Source of the DNA: Toxoplasma gondii ME49
Lineage: Eukaryota; Apicomplexa; Conoidasida; Eucoccidiorida; Sarcocystidae
NCBI RefSeq assembly: GCF_000006565.2
Contig: NC_031474.1
Location: forward strand, 3,259,662 to 3,323,661
DNA: 64,000 nucleotides
Direction of reading: 5' to 3'
Part shown: positions 33,377 to 46,600 of the stretch, piece after piece
How the letters are laid out: the number at the start of each line of letters is the position of its first letter
Numbering within the stretch: the first letter of the stretch is position 1
Position numbers and translations under genes: made by a program
The notes under the pieces: model-generated
Database searches by the model: none
What the model saw: only the letters and a program-made list of their open reading frames with translations
Told to the model about the DNA's origin: nothing

Positions 33377-36300
33377 GGAGGCATCCGTTTTTCAGTTGAC
33401 ACAAAAACACGAGACAGGGAAACCCAGCGACGACTCGCTCGAGGTGATGCACTGGACTTCTGGAGTCCAACTTGACCATTGGAGAAACGCAACCTCGAGA
33501 AAATCGAGGCCACGTGTGCTTCCGTTCCCTGACTCCTCACGCTCGGGTGTACATACACCTGAACTGGACAAGTTCTGGATGCCTGCAAGCCGCGTTCCCC
33601 GACAGCTGCAGCTAAAGCCGGAACTTATCCCGCGAGGAACCCGCCGCGTCCGCAGCAGACGTCGCCTACGTTCTCTGAGGACCATGCGAGTCCCAGTGCC
33701 CACAAAGTTACGCGGCGAAACTCAATTTCAGATTCGAGTCACTCTACAAGGTAGACGCGGCACACGGCAGCGGCGTAGAATGGTAGGGAGGCGCGCCACT
33801 CGCAGACTTTCTGAAGACAAGAACTTTACCCCAGAGTCACAAGCACGGGGACGAACGCTGTGGACACAGTTAAATGCCGCAGAGTAAAACGGACCAGCAA
33901 GAAACTGCAGGTTCGCGTCGGGTGATCTACGCGAGTCACCGCAGTGACTTTTTAGCACGCCTCGGGGCGAGGAGTGGACGGTAAGGCAACACAGAGAAGG
34001 GCCGGTCGCACACGTCTCTGTAACATCTTCGAAGGACATGCGAAAAAAAATCCGTAGACACGACACGCGGAAAAGAGGTTCTTCGTGGACAGCGTCTAGA
34101 GAAGGAAGGAATCACCTGCTTGGACAGCGTCTGGAAAAAAGCGATGTGTACGTGTGCGAAGACTGTGGCGTAGATGCAGATTTTCGTTCGCGGGAACGAC
34201 GGGTCGTTCCGGCGGAATTTTTGACAAGTTGTCGAATTCGGATGAAAACCACTAAATTTCTCAAACCAAAGCGATTTGCCGGAGCTACTCTGCCGTGAAT
34301 CGTGCCGGACGTTTCCGCAGGGTTTTGTCTCGCGAAAGGTGCTGGCCCGGGGAAACAAGAGAGCCCCGCTCTTCCTCATCTCCGGATGAGCACCGCACAC
34401 AAAGAGCTGGAAGTCCAAATTCTTTTCTCGCGGCCTTGAGACACCTCTCGACATGCGAGTCTTCCGGGGCAATCAAACGTTTAAAACCCGCGTGAGGTGG
34501 CGCGCAGACACCCGCGGAACGAACGCGTAAAAACAGACAAGAGAGAGGAAAAGTCGCCGCTCCTGCGAACAGAAAGCGCCATGCACAATGCAGTCTAGCA
34601 GGAACACAGAGACAAGTGGACCAAAACAGACGCACACGCGTGTGGCCGCAACAAACAGTGCCAGCACACGCGCGACCCGCACCGAAAATACAGGCTAGCT
34701 AGACATCGCCGACTTCCGGGGGAAACACACCCACACAGATCTGCATCAGTGGCTGAGGAGAGCTCCACATGATTCTGTCTGCCTCAACAAGGCCTTACGG
34801 AAAGCCTTCACCTAGAGAGGTACACGCATCTCCGGAGGATTTTTTCATGTACGGTATGTGCGTCGAACACGCAACGTCCAGTCGCGAGTCCGCCCCTCCT
34901 TCTCGAGTGCCACTCTTTGTGCTGTACAGAAATGGTAAGAGGTTTATGCAGGCCTTTTTAGCCGTTCCTGTCTTGCAAAAGTTCTCTGAACTGAGAGAAA
35001 GACGTGTGCTTGGCATTCGCTGTGACCAGCTTCACCGGGAAAACGCACCACCCCCGCGTGCTGCCAAGTTCGCAAGTGGGAGGCGACCGAGATCGAATCC
35101 AGTAGTCCAATCACTCATGAACTTGTCAAAGAACACTCTATGAAAAATTGGAGATTGAGATGCTCCACCGAAACCAAGCAACAAAATTTAGAATATATAC
35201 TCTTGGATATCCAAAGAACGAGAACAGATATGTGCAGCCAGATAAAGAATAGACGCCAGGCCAACAGCGAACATCTGGATTTCGTTAGTCCACGACACGA
35301 GCAGGTGACACGCAGTTGTCTGATTAAATTCCTCTCAGTCTGCTGCTGAGGGAGGGTTTTATCTCTGCAAGTGCGTATCTACCAGTGCACCTCCTCATGT
35401 CTTAACTGCAGTGACAAAAGTCCCTGTTTACCGATTCCAAGGTCTACTGGTAGCACGCGTTCGAGAACACTCCGCAGATCTAGGAGTGGCTTCTAGACAC
35501 ACCTTGGAGTTTATGGTCATGCTCAAAAGGGTACGCAGGACGGACGTTTTCCAGAATCGTGTGCCTAGGAGAAAGCTGGAAAATGCCCCCGACGCTCGCG
35601 ATGAAAGACTGGAAAACCGAATTTCAAGCCTAAAAGTACTTGCTTGAGGTGCCCGTCAACCGAGTGCATCCGGTGTGGAAAAGGCAGGAAGGTCGGGGCA
35701 TTTGCAGAATAGAGTTTAGTGATGGACTCAAACAGACACAGTAGCGTTTAGTTGATGTGAGGTGTACACTTCTGGATTGCGGGCATCTTAGACAACACAA
35801 AATGAAAATGTGCAACTCTAGGGGGCGTGAGTGGAATGTGAGTTGCGGCAGAGTGCACGTCTTTGGGAGTTTCGGACTTTCAGTTCTCCGCAGACGCCGA
35901 AGTAACGGAGAAACAACGACACAGTTTCCGGACGCAAAAGTGAATCGTATTCGCGTTTCGTTTGCAAACCAGCGACCGAAGTGCCTGGATGCAACAGCGA
36001 CTTGCCGTTGTCGATTTCCACTTCTGAGAGAGGAACGGGGAATTTGATCCCACCCTTGAAGAAGGACTCACAAAGCCCCTGGATGTTCTTGCTTGTGGCA
36101 TATTCACTTTAATCGACGTGACTCTGTTCCTTCAGGGCCGTTTATATGTGTTTTCGGGGGAATGTAAGTTACGAGGAAGAGGACCGGTTCAAATCTTTAA
36201 TGTCCGCGTTTACCGGATCGCGTTCACCATCTAGTTGGAGTAGGAGCCCGAGGGGACATATGTAGGATGCTGCGTGACACCGCAGCCTCTTCCGTTTTTT

Positions 36301-38070
36301 TGTGACTCTTAAGTTGCATGACTCTAGAAGTGTGGTGAGAGGGGGGGAAGCAGCCGCCACGACTCTTGCTTACGCAGCTCCTAGTGAAATGTTTGTTGCA
36401 TACGGTTTCGGAGCCGGGCGGTAGGCACCTGACAGTGTTGGAGTTCAACATTCTGCGACAGTAAATTCACTGCACATCTTGTTCTGGGCGTCAATGGAAC
36501 GACAAAAAAGACACTCGAGACAAGCTGTGACACAGACGCAGGAAAAAAAAGCAGTGCACACTCCCAGCGTTATGCCGAGAGAAGGATTCCATATTAACCT
36601 GTTTATATTAACGACTTTACGGATCTACGCCGGGAACCCAACTCGTCGACCGCGGAGCGGCGCAGCGAAGTCTTTGTTCCAATAATTAGTCATCCGAGAA
36701 AATCCAGAACTCTGTGGCTTTGCGCACTTGAGAGATCGTGCACAAATCAAGCAAGGAAGGAACACGCTACGCAGAGGCGTCAGAGGAAACTCGAAGCGGC
36801 TTCCCGCTGCCTAGAAGGACCTGCAGACCATCTGAAAGACTCGCCCAGTTATGAGATGAAGAGACAGGCAGGTTCTTCATCACCGCTGTCCACCGCGGCC
36901 CAGTTAAGACTGTCAGCTGCAGGTGTGTGGAATTTCCATGTTTTTTCATCGACGAACTTCTACGCGTAATGAATGCGTGGTTGCAGCAGCGACGGCCAAG
37001 TCACTCGGGCACACCCGCCTTTCTGGGGAGTCATGGAAATCTCTTTCTTAGGAAGTACTACGGGAAGCTCGCTGAGCTCTGAGCATCTTTCTCGGACACT
37101 GAAGAAGATTCCACGCAGCTGTGATTGACGTAGACGGCGATTAGAGCTTTTTTCGGTGTCCGCGAAAGAGCGGAGAATGCCAAGATCATGAGCATTGTAC
37201 GACGTGCAAACAAGCGGTGGCTTTTCGATTCTACGCTGGATATCTCACTAGGCTGAAAAGGTTCTTACGTGGGGGACGCGAAACACACAAGAAAAGCTGG
37301 ATCCGGCAAATTGCTGAACACAGAAATCTGACAACGGCGGTCGAGACTCTCGCGACGAGCGTGCATGCACAGAGCAGAGCGACGAAGGAAAAGTAGTCCA
37401 GCACCATCTCTCACCTTGAATTCTAAGCGAAGAATGAGCTTGTCGCTTTGCAACTGATCTCGCGCGTTCTGTGTTCGCGAGTCTTCTACGTTTCTTCTTT
37501 GTCTCCTCAGGCGGGAACGCACCTCCGACGGGGAAAGAGGCCCAGAAAACAAGGCCCCGTCGGTTGTGCGTGGTTGTTAAGGTTTCTCTCTGTCGTAGTT
37601 TTTCTTCTCTCCCCTCCTCGCTCGATTTCTTTTCTCGCACTCTGTTCTTTGACCGTGTGGCATTCCGGCTTCCCCAAGCCCGAGCCCAACTGTCTCTAGT
37701 TTTTTTTCTTGCCCGTCCCCTTCTTGGTTCGTCCCCCGGCTTTTCTCTCTCCCCTGGTCGTCTCTTCTGCGGTTCTTGCATTCTCTCCGGCGCATGGACG
37801 GTGCTTATGTACCGGAAGAAGGAACAAAGGTTTCGGAAGTCTCCGGAGGCAGACATGGGTGCTCTGTTTCAGTCGACAGAAGCACAGCCTGTTGGAGAAC
37901 ACGGGAGATTGTCCTCTCTTTCCCGTTTCCTCCTGAAAGAGTCTCCTTCTTCTATCTCCCTCGTTCTTCCTGCTCTCTCCTCCTCGTCCTCCTCTCGGAA
38001 TCCCCTCTCTTCTTTCTTCTCGTTTGGTCTTCTTTCTCCTTCCACCTGAATTTTTTCCGGTCCGTCCGAG
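33377..38070. other. Divergent intergenic region
   Basis: 4.7 kb between the start of the minus-strand SET gene and the plus-strand gene at 38071. No coding exon is supported. Frames at 33.9-34.6 kb and 37.2-38.0 kb are probably 5' UTRs of the two genes (37.57-38.05 kb is strongly pyrimidine-rich on the plus strand, as a leader or leader intron would be). 34.7-37.2 kb shows nothing I can identify. Confidence 0.5.
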
Positions 38071-40940
38071 ATGGCCTTTGCGCCTTCGCTCGAGGACCCT
38101 GCAGCGGCGGGCGCGCTGCAGGGGGCCTGCGAGGAGGCCGAAGAGCAGGCGAGCGCCCTTGGGGAAGACGACTTGGATGGGCAGACAGACGAGAAGAGAA
38201 GTTGTGGCGTTGCCGGCAACGGATTGTCTTTCGACAACGTCGAAAACGCGAGCGACGTCTCTTCAGTCACCAGCGCTGTCTCTGGATCTCTCCCCACGTC
38301 GCCTTCACCCTCTTTCGCCGGGCCTGCCGAGAGAAGCAACCTCGACACGGCCGCTGCGGTGTACGTACAGCCGACATCCGAGCCGCCAAATCGACCCACG
38401 CCCTTCTCGCCTGGGGAAAACTCTTCAGAGGAAGCTGCATGCGTCGCCGGTGTCGGAGAGTCGGGAGGCTTTGCAGTCCCCGAGCCCATTCAGGCTCCCT
38501 CGCAGACCCACAGGCCCCGAGGAAGGTCGGTGACCGAGATTCAGTTTCGAGCCCAGTCTCCCGCATAAATAGTTGTTCACGCGTGTTCATGCTTTTGTAT
38601 ATGTCTGTCGATTTGAGTGCATGCAGATGCAAGTGGGAGTGCCTCTTCATTCGATGTGTGTAGCCGTATGTGTCGCGCGATACTTCTAGGACTCCCTTTT
38701 CATTCTTGTCTAAATCGTCATGTGCGTCTATGCATAGCTAAAAATGCATGCAGTGATATGTCTGTAGTTTCCACCGGAGTTTCACCGTGGCTGTCGCCAC
38801 GTATGCGTTTCTCTTCTCCAGAGGCGTTCCTCTCCCCTGTTGTCCTTCTTTCCCCGAGTTCAGTCGGTCCTCGCCTGCTGGCTCTGCCCCTTCTGTTCTG
38901 TCTCCTTGTCGTGTGTCGCGGAGTCTCCGACTGCATGCAGGCCTCCCCTGTCTGTGTCTCCTCGCCTGTCTCCTTCCTCAGAGGCAAGAGGGCGAGTCGA
39001 AGCTTGAGAGGACGAATTCTCATTCCAGCGAGAGCCCAGTGGGCGCGCATGCGCGCAGAGAGAGCTGCGGCGATGGCCGCCGCCCAAGCTGCTCAGGAGG
39101 CTGCTGCCGTGTCGCTCGGCGCCGCGTCCGGCGACTCCTCGGCTGGAGCCCAGGGGGTCGGTGGAGCCCCACTACGCACCGGAGACCCCGCGGGCCCCAG
39201 CGAGGGCCTGCAGCCCGATGAGCAGCGGACTCTCGCCGGTGGGGACCTGAAGAGATTCGGCAGCCTCCTCCTCATTCCGGGCAAGACGCGAAAATGGAGA
39301 AAAGTAGGCCGGATGTTCCACACCACGGCAGAGACATGTTCGTCGGTGCCTGTTTGTTTCAATGTGTGTATGCGGGCGTCCATGCTCTTTCTCTGATGTC
39401 CATGTCTCCCTGTGTTTGCAAATCTCTTCGTACACACATGTCTACGCGCCGATGTGCAGATATGCTCATTCGTATAAATATATGGAGAAGTATGTCCACG
39501 TAGATTTACGCATGCATTTTAACCCACATGCAAATGCGTTGATACAGATACGTTCAGATGTACAAGTGTGTGTGTGTGTGCATACAAACAGATACAGATA
39601 CGTGTATGGTCATATCTGTACATGCAGATGCAGCTGGGTATACATTTATACAAATATGTAGGTACAAAAACAGATACGTATCTATTTGTACCTATATATG
39701 TGCGTTCAGATGTAGCTGCATACATTCGACAGGCTTGTGCTGGCACAGGAGAAGACCTGTTTGTCGTGGTGTGGCTGAACGAACGAGAGCGGGGAATCTG
39801 CGTTGATGGTCGGGGAAGGTGAACTTTTGAGTTTTCTGCGTGGAGTTGTTCCTAGGCTAAAATGCATGCGTTTTTCGCGATTTTTGATGCGCAGGTTCGT
39901 CGACGCGTGGGCAACGCCCGAGTGCAAGTTTGGGAGGAAGTCTCGAATTCAGAAGATCCTCTTCTACAGGCTGTGCAGGCGATGCTACGCCACGGTATCC
40001 CTTCTTCTTCTCGACGATCTGTGCGACACACTCGTGCGGTCGCATGCCATATCAAAGAGACGACCCGTCAATATCTTCAGCAGTCTTCGTCGACTGAAAG
40101 TGCAAATCCTGTTCCGCGTCTCTCTCCTCCGTACTCTTCTCTCTCCTCTCCTGCTCCTCCCTCTGCTGGTCTCTCTTCCTCCGCGTCTGCCTCCGCTGTA
40201 GATTCGGCTGTTTCTCTTTCTGCTTCTTCTCCCTCTCCTCACGTTTCCAATCCCTCTCTCTCTGCTGAAGTTCCTCCGTCTCTCTCTCCTGGGGTTTCTT
40301 CTTCTCCCTTTTCTCTGTCTTCCGTTTCCTCTTCTCTCTCTCCTGGATCCTCTGTTTCTCTTTCGTCTGCTGGGTGTTGTCTGCCCTCTGTTTCTGCTCG
40401 GGGGCTGTAGGCACACCTGAAGGCTGCCTCGGACCTTCTGCCTCCGGTCGCAGAGCCTCCTCCTTGCAAGTGGAAACAGTCTCCTCGGTCTCCTCGCCCC
40501 CCTCTCCTGTCCCGATGGCTGAGAGCCGAGCTTCCGTGGAGAAGAAGAAGCGGTGCAGATTTCTCTTCTACATATACATATATACAAATATACATATATA
40601 CAAATATACATATATATATATATATGTCTGTATGTGTGTTGATTTATTTCCACATCTCGCTGTAAACGGCGCTACTTGCGTGCATGTGCGTTGAGACTTT
40701 GTATTTTCCAAGGCGTCGTGGACTTCGTTTTTAAGACTTCCTGACTTTCGAGGGAAGTGCGTCGGGAATCTTCGATCTGAATCCACAGAGAAGCTGCCGC
40801 GTCTTTTGATCGTAGAAGAACGTTTCTGCTTTCTAAGACTTGCGGCTGCGTCGCCGAAGAAGCCGAGACGCAGCTTCTTCACAGGAGGCGATGGCAGGCT
40901 ACCTCGAAAGCTGCAAGAGAAGCATGAAAAGAAAAAATGA
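38071..40940 (+). CDS. Unknown protein with a faint BCL7-like motif, about 373 aa
   Basis: Proposed exons 38071-38525, 38982-39303, 39895-39994, 40411-40552 and 40838-40940, all phases consistent; the end of exon 1 could also be 38543 or 38555. The N-terminus is acidic and Ser/Pro-rich, then comes an Ala-rich helix (AERAAAMAAAQAAQEAAA). The exon 2/3 junction reads KTRKWRK|VRRRVGNARVQVW, which resembles the core of BCL7 proteins (RKWxKxxVxVGxxxLxxxKWVPV), small subunits of SWI/SNF remodellers. The C-terminus is Lys/Arg-rich (SPKKPRRSFF) and could be a nuclear-localisation region. The intron before exon 4 ends in about 300 nt of nearly pure pyrimidine. The family link is a visual resemblance only; gene structure is more certain than function. 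Confidence 0.6.
40095..40404 (+). repeat. Polypyrimidine-rich 3' end of an intron
   Basis: About 300 nt of TCTC/TTCC-rich sequence directly upstream of the acceptor GGGGCTGTAG|GC at 40410. It happens to stay open in the preceding frame as a Ser-rich reading. I interpret it as intron because the exon after the acceptor continues in phase from a donor at 39994. Confidence 0.55.
40569..40626. repeat. (TA)n/(CATATACAAA)n microsatellite in an intron
   Basis: Begins a few bases after the proposed donor at 40553, in the last intron of the 38-41 kb gene. Confidence 0.85.
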
Positions 40941-41089
40941 ACAACGTAAAAAGGATATGTCTTGTTCGCTGAGAGCTTACTTCTCCACTTCAGGGTGTAG
41001 CGGCACTCGAGGCATTTCTGTTGACACCCCGACATAAACAAAAACGGAGGTCGATACGCATTCACACGCCTCCGTTGGCATACTCTCAC

Positions 41090-41190
41090 ATATATGTACA
41101 AATTTGTATATAAATATAGACATATATATATAGAGAGAGAGAGAGGTAGATATAGATATCGACATATATCTGCATATATATATACATATG
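41090..41190. repeat. TA/GA mixed microsatellite
   Basis: ATATAGACATATATATATAGAGAGAG type repeats downstream of the 38-41 kb gene. Confidence 0.85.
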
Positions 41191-42963
41191 TTTGTGTTTG
41201 CTAGATAATGAATGTTTGCATCGAGCAATGTAATTAAGTGCGGCCGCTGAACTGCTTCGGAGATGCAGATGAATGTGACGAGTACAGACTTTTGTGTGTA
41301 GAACAGGGAAGAGACACGCAGCGACGGCACACATCAAGCCTACACAGGCTTTGTTTTTTTGAAAGTCAGAAGTTTGCCGGCCTTGATTTCGCCACAGCTT
41401 CCTCCATCTCAGTCGCCTTTCCACTAGACCCGGAGAGCCGAACACACAGAGATTGACGCCTCGACAACTCCTTTCCTGAGCGACTCAGCCCACGGAGTTC
41501 CGGTTAAAGGACAGAGGAAGCTCGACTCTCTGCATAGGTACGAACGCGACCGTCTCTGTGCATTCTCACCTAAGCATATCGGAGTCCACTTGCCGAGCAT
41601 GACTGTATGTTTTACTGTCTGCTTTTTCCAGAAGATATGAAACGGTGTTCCCCCGAAAATGGAAGTTTACCTCCTCCCGGGATTGCCAGTGGATAATGTG
41701 TAGCAGGGAGTCCAGCTTCAGTTGTTAACTGAGTGATGTCGCATGCAATGAGTACGCGGAGAAAAGGATAGTTAACAGCTATTTGAACACAGCAGTTACC
41801 GCAGTTGTAAATGAAGGGTGATTCCAGAATCTTTTGCACCAGTTGACTTGGGGGCTTGGACGTCATTTCCTAACAGCAAACGCGGTCATGTATTTCTGTT
41901 TTCCGCCGTCCACTAACGCGTCTCGGCGCTTGTCGGAGACTCTCTAGTCTGGATGTTCTTTGAGGACTCTGTAGCTCTTTCGCGTAACCTGAATGCATGC
42001 GCACACTGTGATTATCCTCGAGTTTCCACTCCGATGCGTTTCGTGCTTAATTCACTGTGTGCTGGATTCCTCGTTTACGTCCTGAAGGCCTTCGCTCACA
42101 GGCTTTCAGTCCTGTTGTGTTCGCAAGCATCTGTAATAGACACTCTTCGAACGGACACTGTCTCCAGTGGAAACGCATCTCGCTTGCGGACTTCTTTTCG
42201 TGTACAAAAGGGTCTTTTCATCGAACGAAAGTCCTGCAAGATGACCTATAAAGAGCAGAGTCACCCTTTCGTACGTTGAAGAAGCGCTTCCTTTCTCGAC
42301 ACGCAAAAGCGTTTATTTGAGAGTGAAACCGAGCTCAGCTGAATCCTTGTTCTCATCGATCCACCGCCGTCACCGAAGTAGCTGGAATGGCGGAGTAAAG
42401 GTGTGACGCATGAGAAATATATTCTGCCAAATATACTGGAGAATAAACTCGGAAAACGCGTACCCATTTTCTCTCAGTTCCTCGCGAAAACCCCCCAGCC
42501 TGCATGCACAGAGTCTGGCTCTGCGTGCAGACTGTCCGTCTCGGCCGTCGAGAGAAAGCAGTTTCTTTCTGTCCTTGTTCAAGCAAATGCAGCGGTCATT
42601 GTTTCCTCGAAAGTGTCGCGCAGGGACGAAGAACTTTGTTTTTCCAGTTTTTTAGGCAGCTCTGTCACTCGGTCGGCTCCGGCTCCCCAGCTTGGCGAAA
42701 AATCGCGTTTTCTTTGTCAATTGAGAGAGTTCTTCTCCTCTTTTGTCCACCCACAAGTGTTTCTCGAGTGTTTTTCATGCGGTCCTTTATCTTTTTTCTT
42801 TTCCACCACGACGCCTCTCTAACCTGCGTTCCTTGCGGCGCATTTCCTTGCCCTTTCCTGCCGAAGGTGCCGACGGTCGTGACCCGAGTCAACTTTTAGC
42901 GAAGCAGACGCGCCATCACCGTGAACGTAGACTCGCCGCAGACCAAGGTGAAAATGAAGATAC

Positions 42964-42970
42964 GCATGCA
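42964..42970. promoter_or_regulatory. GCATGCA motif upstream of SBDS
   Basis: About 730 bp upstream of the SBDS start codon. GCATGC-type sites have been linked to coccidian promoters, including translation-related genes. Single occurrence, so weak. Confidence 0.2.
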
Positions 42971-43699
42971 TCTGTCGTCTTCTGAAGCTGGAAAGGCGAT
43001 CGATACAAAGGAAATTTGCGGCGCTCTTCTTTCGCCCCGTGCGTTTCTTCCGCGCCAGTGCCTGTTTTTCTCTCGAGTCGCGAGCACACTCGAGACCCGT
43101 GGCTTTCTGTGCGGCATTCCTCCTCCACTTTCTCGAGCGTTTTAGACTCGTCTCCTCCCTGTCCCCGGACTGTCGCCTTCGTTTTTTGTGTCTCTCTCTG
43201 CGGCTGTGTCTGTCGATCTGCCGAGGCGCCGCATCTCTCCGCGGCTTGTCCACCACGTTCTGCTCCGACTCTTCTGGGCCTGTGAATGCGTGTGACCCTC
43301 AACTGTTTTGTCCACGGACTGCATTCTGTTTTCATGTTTCCTGTCTTCAGGACTTCTCTCCGCGTCTCTGCCTTCTCTCGCGAGACGCCTTCCGAGGCGA
43401 GATTTCTGGACATCCTCCCGGAAATGTTTCCAGACACCTTCCACCGAGAAGAAGCGAGGCTCGGGTCCTCAAAGGCTTTTCGCTGCCTGTCCGTGTGATG
43501 TAGTTTCTCTCTTTCGGCGCGAGAGAGAACGAGGGTGGACTCTTTGCCGTCTAACTTTTTCTCCTCTTTCGCGCCGTCAAGCTCGAGGCCAAGAGGATCT
43601 TCCTCAGGACGAAGAGAACGCGTTTCTCGAGTTCGAGAGTCTCGAGCTGTCGCTCCCGAATACAGAGGTCTTCTCCAAGCTCGAAAACCGTTTTTTCTC

Positions 43700-46600
43700 A
43701 TGGCGCTGAAGCAACCAGTGACCCAAGTGCGCCTGACGAATGTCGCCGTCGTACGCCTGCGACACCACGGCTACCGTTTTGAAGTCGCATGCTATAAGAA
43801 CAAAGTCCTCAACTGGCGAACAGGTGAGTCGCGGTTTCTCGACAGACGCGGTACAGAAAAAGTTTTCAACAAGGATCGGAAAACCGACAATTCACCAGTT
43901 CAACCGGCGTTCCGACCCTCAGTCCTCCCAGCGCGCCCACACAAGTAGATGGAGCGACAGAGGAATGCCACACAGACACACTTCAAAAGAATTCACAGAA
44001 ACATATATCTGTGGGGATGTCGCACACCGAAAAGGGTATTCGTGCATCTTATTGCAGTTCTAAGGACATGGATGTTTACAACCATATCCACCTGCGTTTG
44101 TCTGTTGACGTAGATGTATGGATGTGGATGTTTGCCCGCATCACACACATATATATATGTATATATATATATATGTATATATATATATGTATATATATGT
44201 ATATATGTGAAGAATTTTTTACAGAAAGAGAGCCTGCGAGATGGATAGAGCTGTAGGTCTAGAACGCATCCCTTGATAAGAGCGCGCGTAGTTGTTTCTC
44301 TGTGGCGTGAGCTTCGACGGGTCTGGATGTGAGGAGTATCTTTTCGAATCTGCATCGCGTGGAGACAACCAGCGGCTCTAAGGAGAAAACTTGAGAGAGG
44401 GCAGGCGACTCTCGCTTCTCGGTCGCGCTCTGGCGTATCTGTTTGCGAGTTCTTCCCGGCCGGACATGTCTGCTGTCTCCATACGTCAGAGGCTTCAGGC
44501 GCTGAAATCCTGTTTCCGCCACTGAGAACTCGACGCAGTGCGTAGCATGTGACCAGTCGCTGTAGACGCATGCTCCGAAAACGTTGACTTTTTTCTCCGC
44601 TGTCTTCTGCAGGAATTGAGGACGACTTGCGAGAGGTACAGACCGCCTTCCTTCAGACCTGCGCAAAAGGAGAAGCTCCACCTTTCCTCTCCTCGCCATG
44701 ACGTACCTACACACCGCTGCTCAAGAAACAACACGATTGTGCCACACTCACCTCGAGCTTTCTACGGATACATATATATACATATACATATATACATATA
44801 TAAATATATATATATATATATATTGATGTATGTAACTTTAGATCTATGAATATGTGCGTACATGTCGGTATTCACTTTTGCATGTCGCGAGAGTAAGTCA
44901 TGTGTGGGTCTCTCTGTGCCTGTTGGCGGCTGCGAGCATCTGGTTGCGCGCCGGCTCGTCGCCTCGCGGCGTAGCTCGTCAACGCCTGTCATGTGGAAGC
45001 CGTTGGGCGATTTCACTTTGACGAGGTATGGGGAGGACGGGGAAGGTCCTTCGGTTCCTCGTGTCTGAAGAAGCAGCTTTTTCTTGAGTCTTCCAAACTC
45101 TGACTCTGAATCGAGGACTGGTCTGTCTTGTTTGCGGCGCGCAACGGCAGCGCGCCCACACCCTTCCTTCCTGTTGAACGCATTTCTCGTCAACGCGTTC
45201 CCTCCTCTTCTGTCTCCCTCCTTTGACAACGACGTCCATGCAGGTTCTGCAGACGAACGCCGTCTTCCACAATGTATCGAAAGGAGAATTCGCGAAACGC
45301 GACGCCCTCCTCGCGGCCTTCAACACCGTGGATCAGGATAGCATCTGCAAAGTCATTCTTGACAAAGGCAAGTCCTTCTGCGTCCCCCACCACACTCCAC
45401 AGCCGGGGCCGTCTCGGCCTGCACGAGGCGCGTGTACACCGGCCGCGGATCTGCGGAAGGCGACGCTTCCCAGGCAAAAACTACGCTTCAAACCTCTCGC
45501 GAAAAAAACGCACTCTTACCTTTCCACACATTCATACTTCCACATATATATATATATATATATGTATACATATGTATTTATATGTATTTGTCTGCAGATG
45601 TGACTCCACAGTAACAAAGTCAAATGCACCAAGAGTCATGTAGACATCTCTCTCCATAGATCCACAGCTGTGCTATGGAAGTAGGTTTCGCTATACATAT
45701 ACGTATACGTGCATATATATATATATATATATATATGTATATGTGTGATATCCACACATGAATGGGTGGATATCTGTGTGATCCGTTTGATCCACATGTA
45801 AATCTGTCTCTTTGTCACCTACACATCCGCACACATGTGCCTATGCGTACATATATATATATATATATATATATGTACATGCATGCCTTTTGTGTTCAGG
45901 AGAGTTGCAGGTGTCTGAGAAGGAGCGTCAAGCAGCGTTGGCGGCTGCGCTGCAAGATGTGATAACGCTGGTGATTGACATGACGGTGAACGTAAGGACA
46001 GGGTTGCCGCTCACGCGGACGGCCGCGGCGTCTGCACTGAGGCAAGCAGGTTTCGGCGTGAAGCTCGGAGCAGCGTCGAAGGCGCAAGCATTGAAGGCGG
46101 TGGTCCTCCTGCAGAAGAAGCTAGGTTCAGACGCCATCGCTCGACGCATGATGAGGCTGCAGGCCGAGTGTGCAGAAGCGCACCGCGAGCAAGTTCGATC
46201 CTTCATCTGTCACCAATGCGGAGGCGTCATCGAACACGAGGTCCTGCGGGGAACAAATGAAGCAGAAGAACAGGACACAGCAAAGCCGCACAGACGAGAA
46301 GCAGAGAGAGAAGAAGAAGAAAGAAACAAAGAAAGAAAGGGAGACCAGAGACAGTTAAGGCAAAAGGCTGTGGAGTCTGTTTCGTCAGGCACACCACAGA
46401 GAGACCCGCAGTCAGAGGGGCTAGCGCAGCGACAGAGAAGACTTGAGAGGCTGCTCGGACGAGAGGGACATTTGGGAGAATCGGCAGGAGAGAAGAGTGA
46501 AGAGGAACGGGAGGAAAGACCGGGGAAGGCGCGAGCAGAGAGACCGTCTAGAGATGTGGACTGCACAGAGAAGAGCCGGAGTCCGTGTGCAACGTACAGT

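Larger units (their letters stand above)
40941..43699. other. Intergenic and SBDS upstream region
   Basis: Contains a mixed TA/GA microsatellite at 41090-41190. No coding exon supported. 42.7-43.7 kb is pyrimidine-rich on the plus strand and is probably the SBDS leader and promoter. The long minus-strand frame opposite (42916-43701) is its antisense shadow. Confidence 0.5.

Noticed and set aside
42916..43701. 261-codon minus-strand frame upstream of SBDS
   Set aside because: Arg/Glu-rich antisense of a pyrimidine-rich leader; no start context, splice structure or domain.
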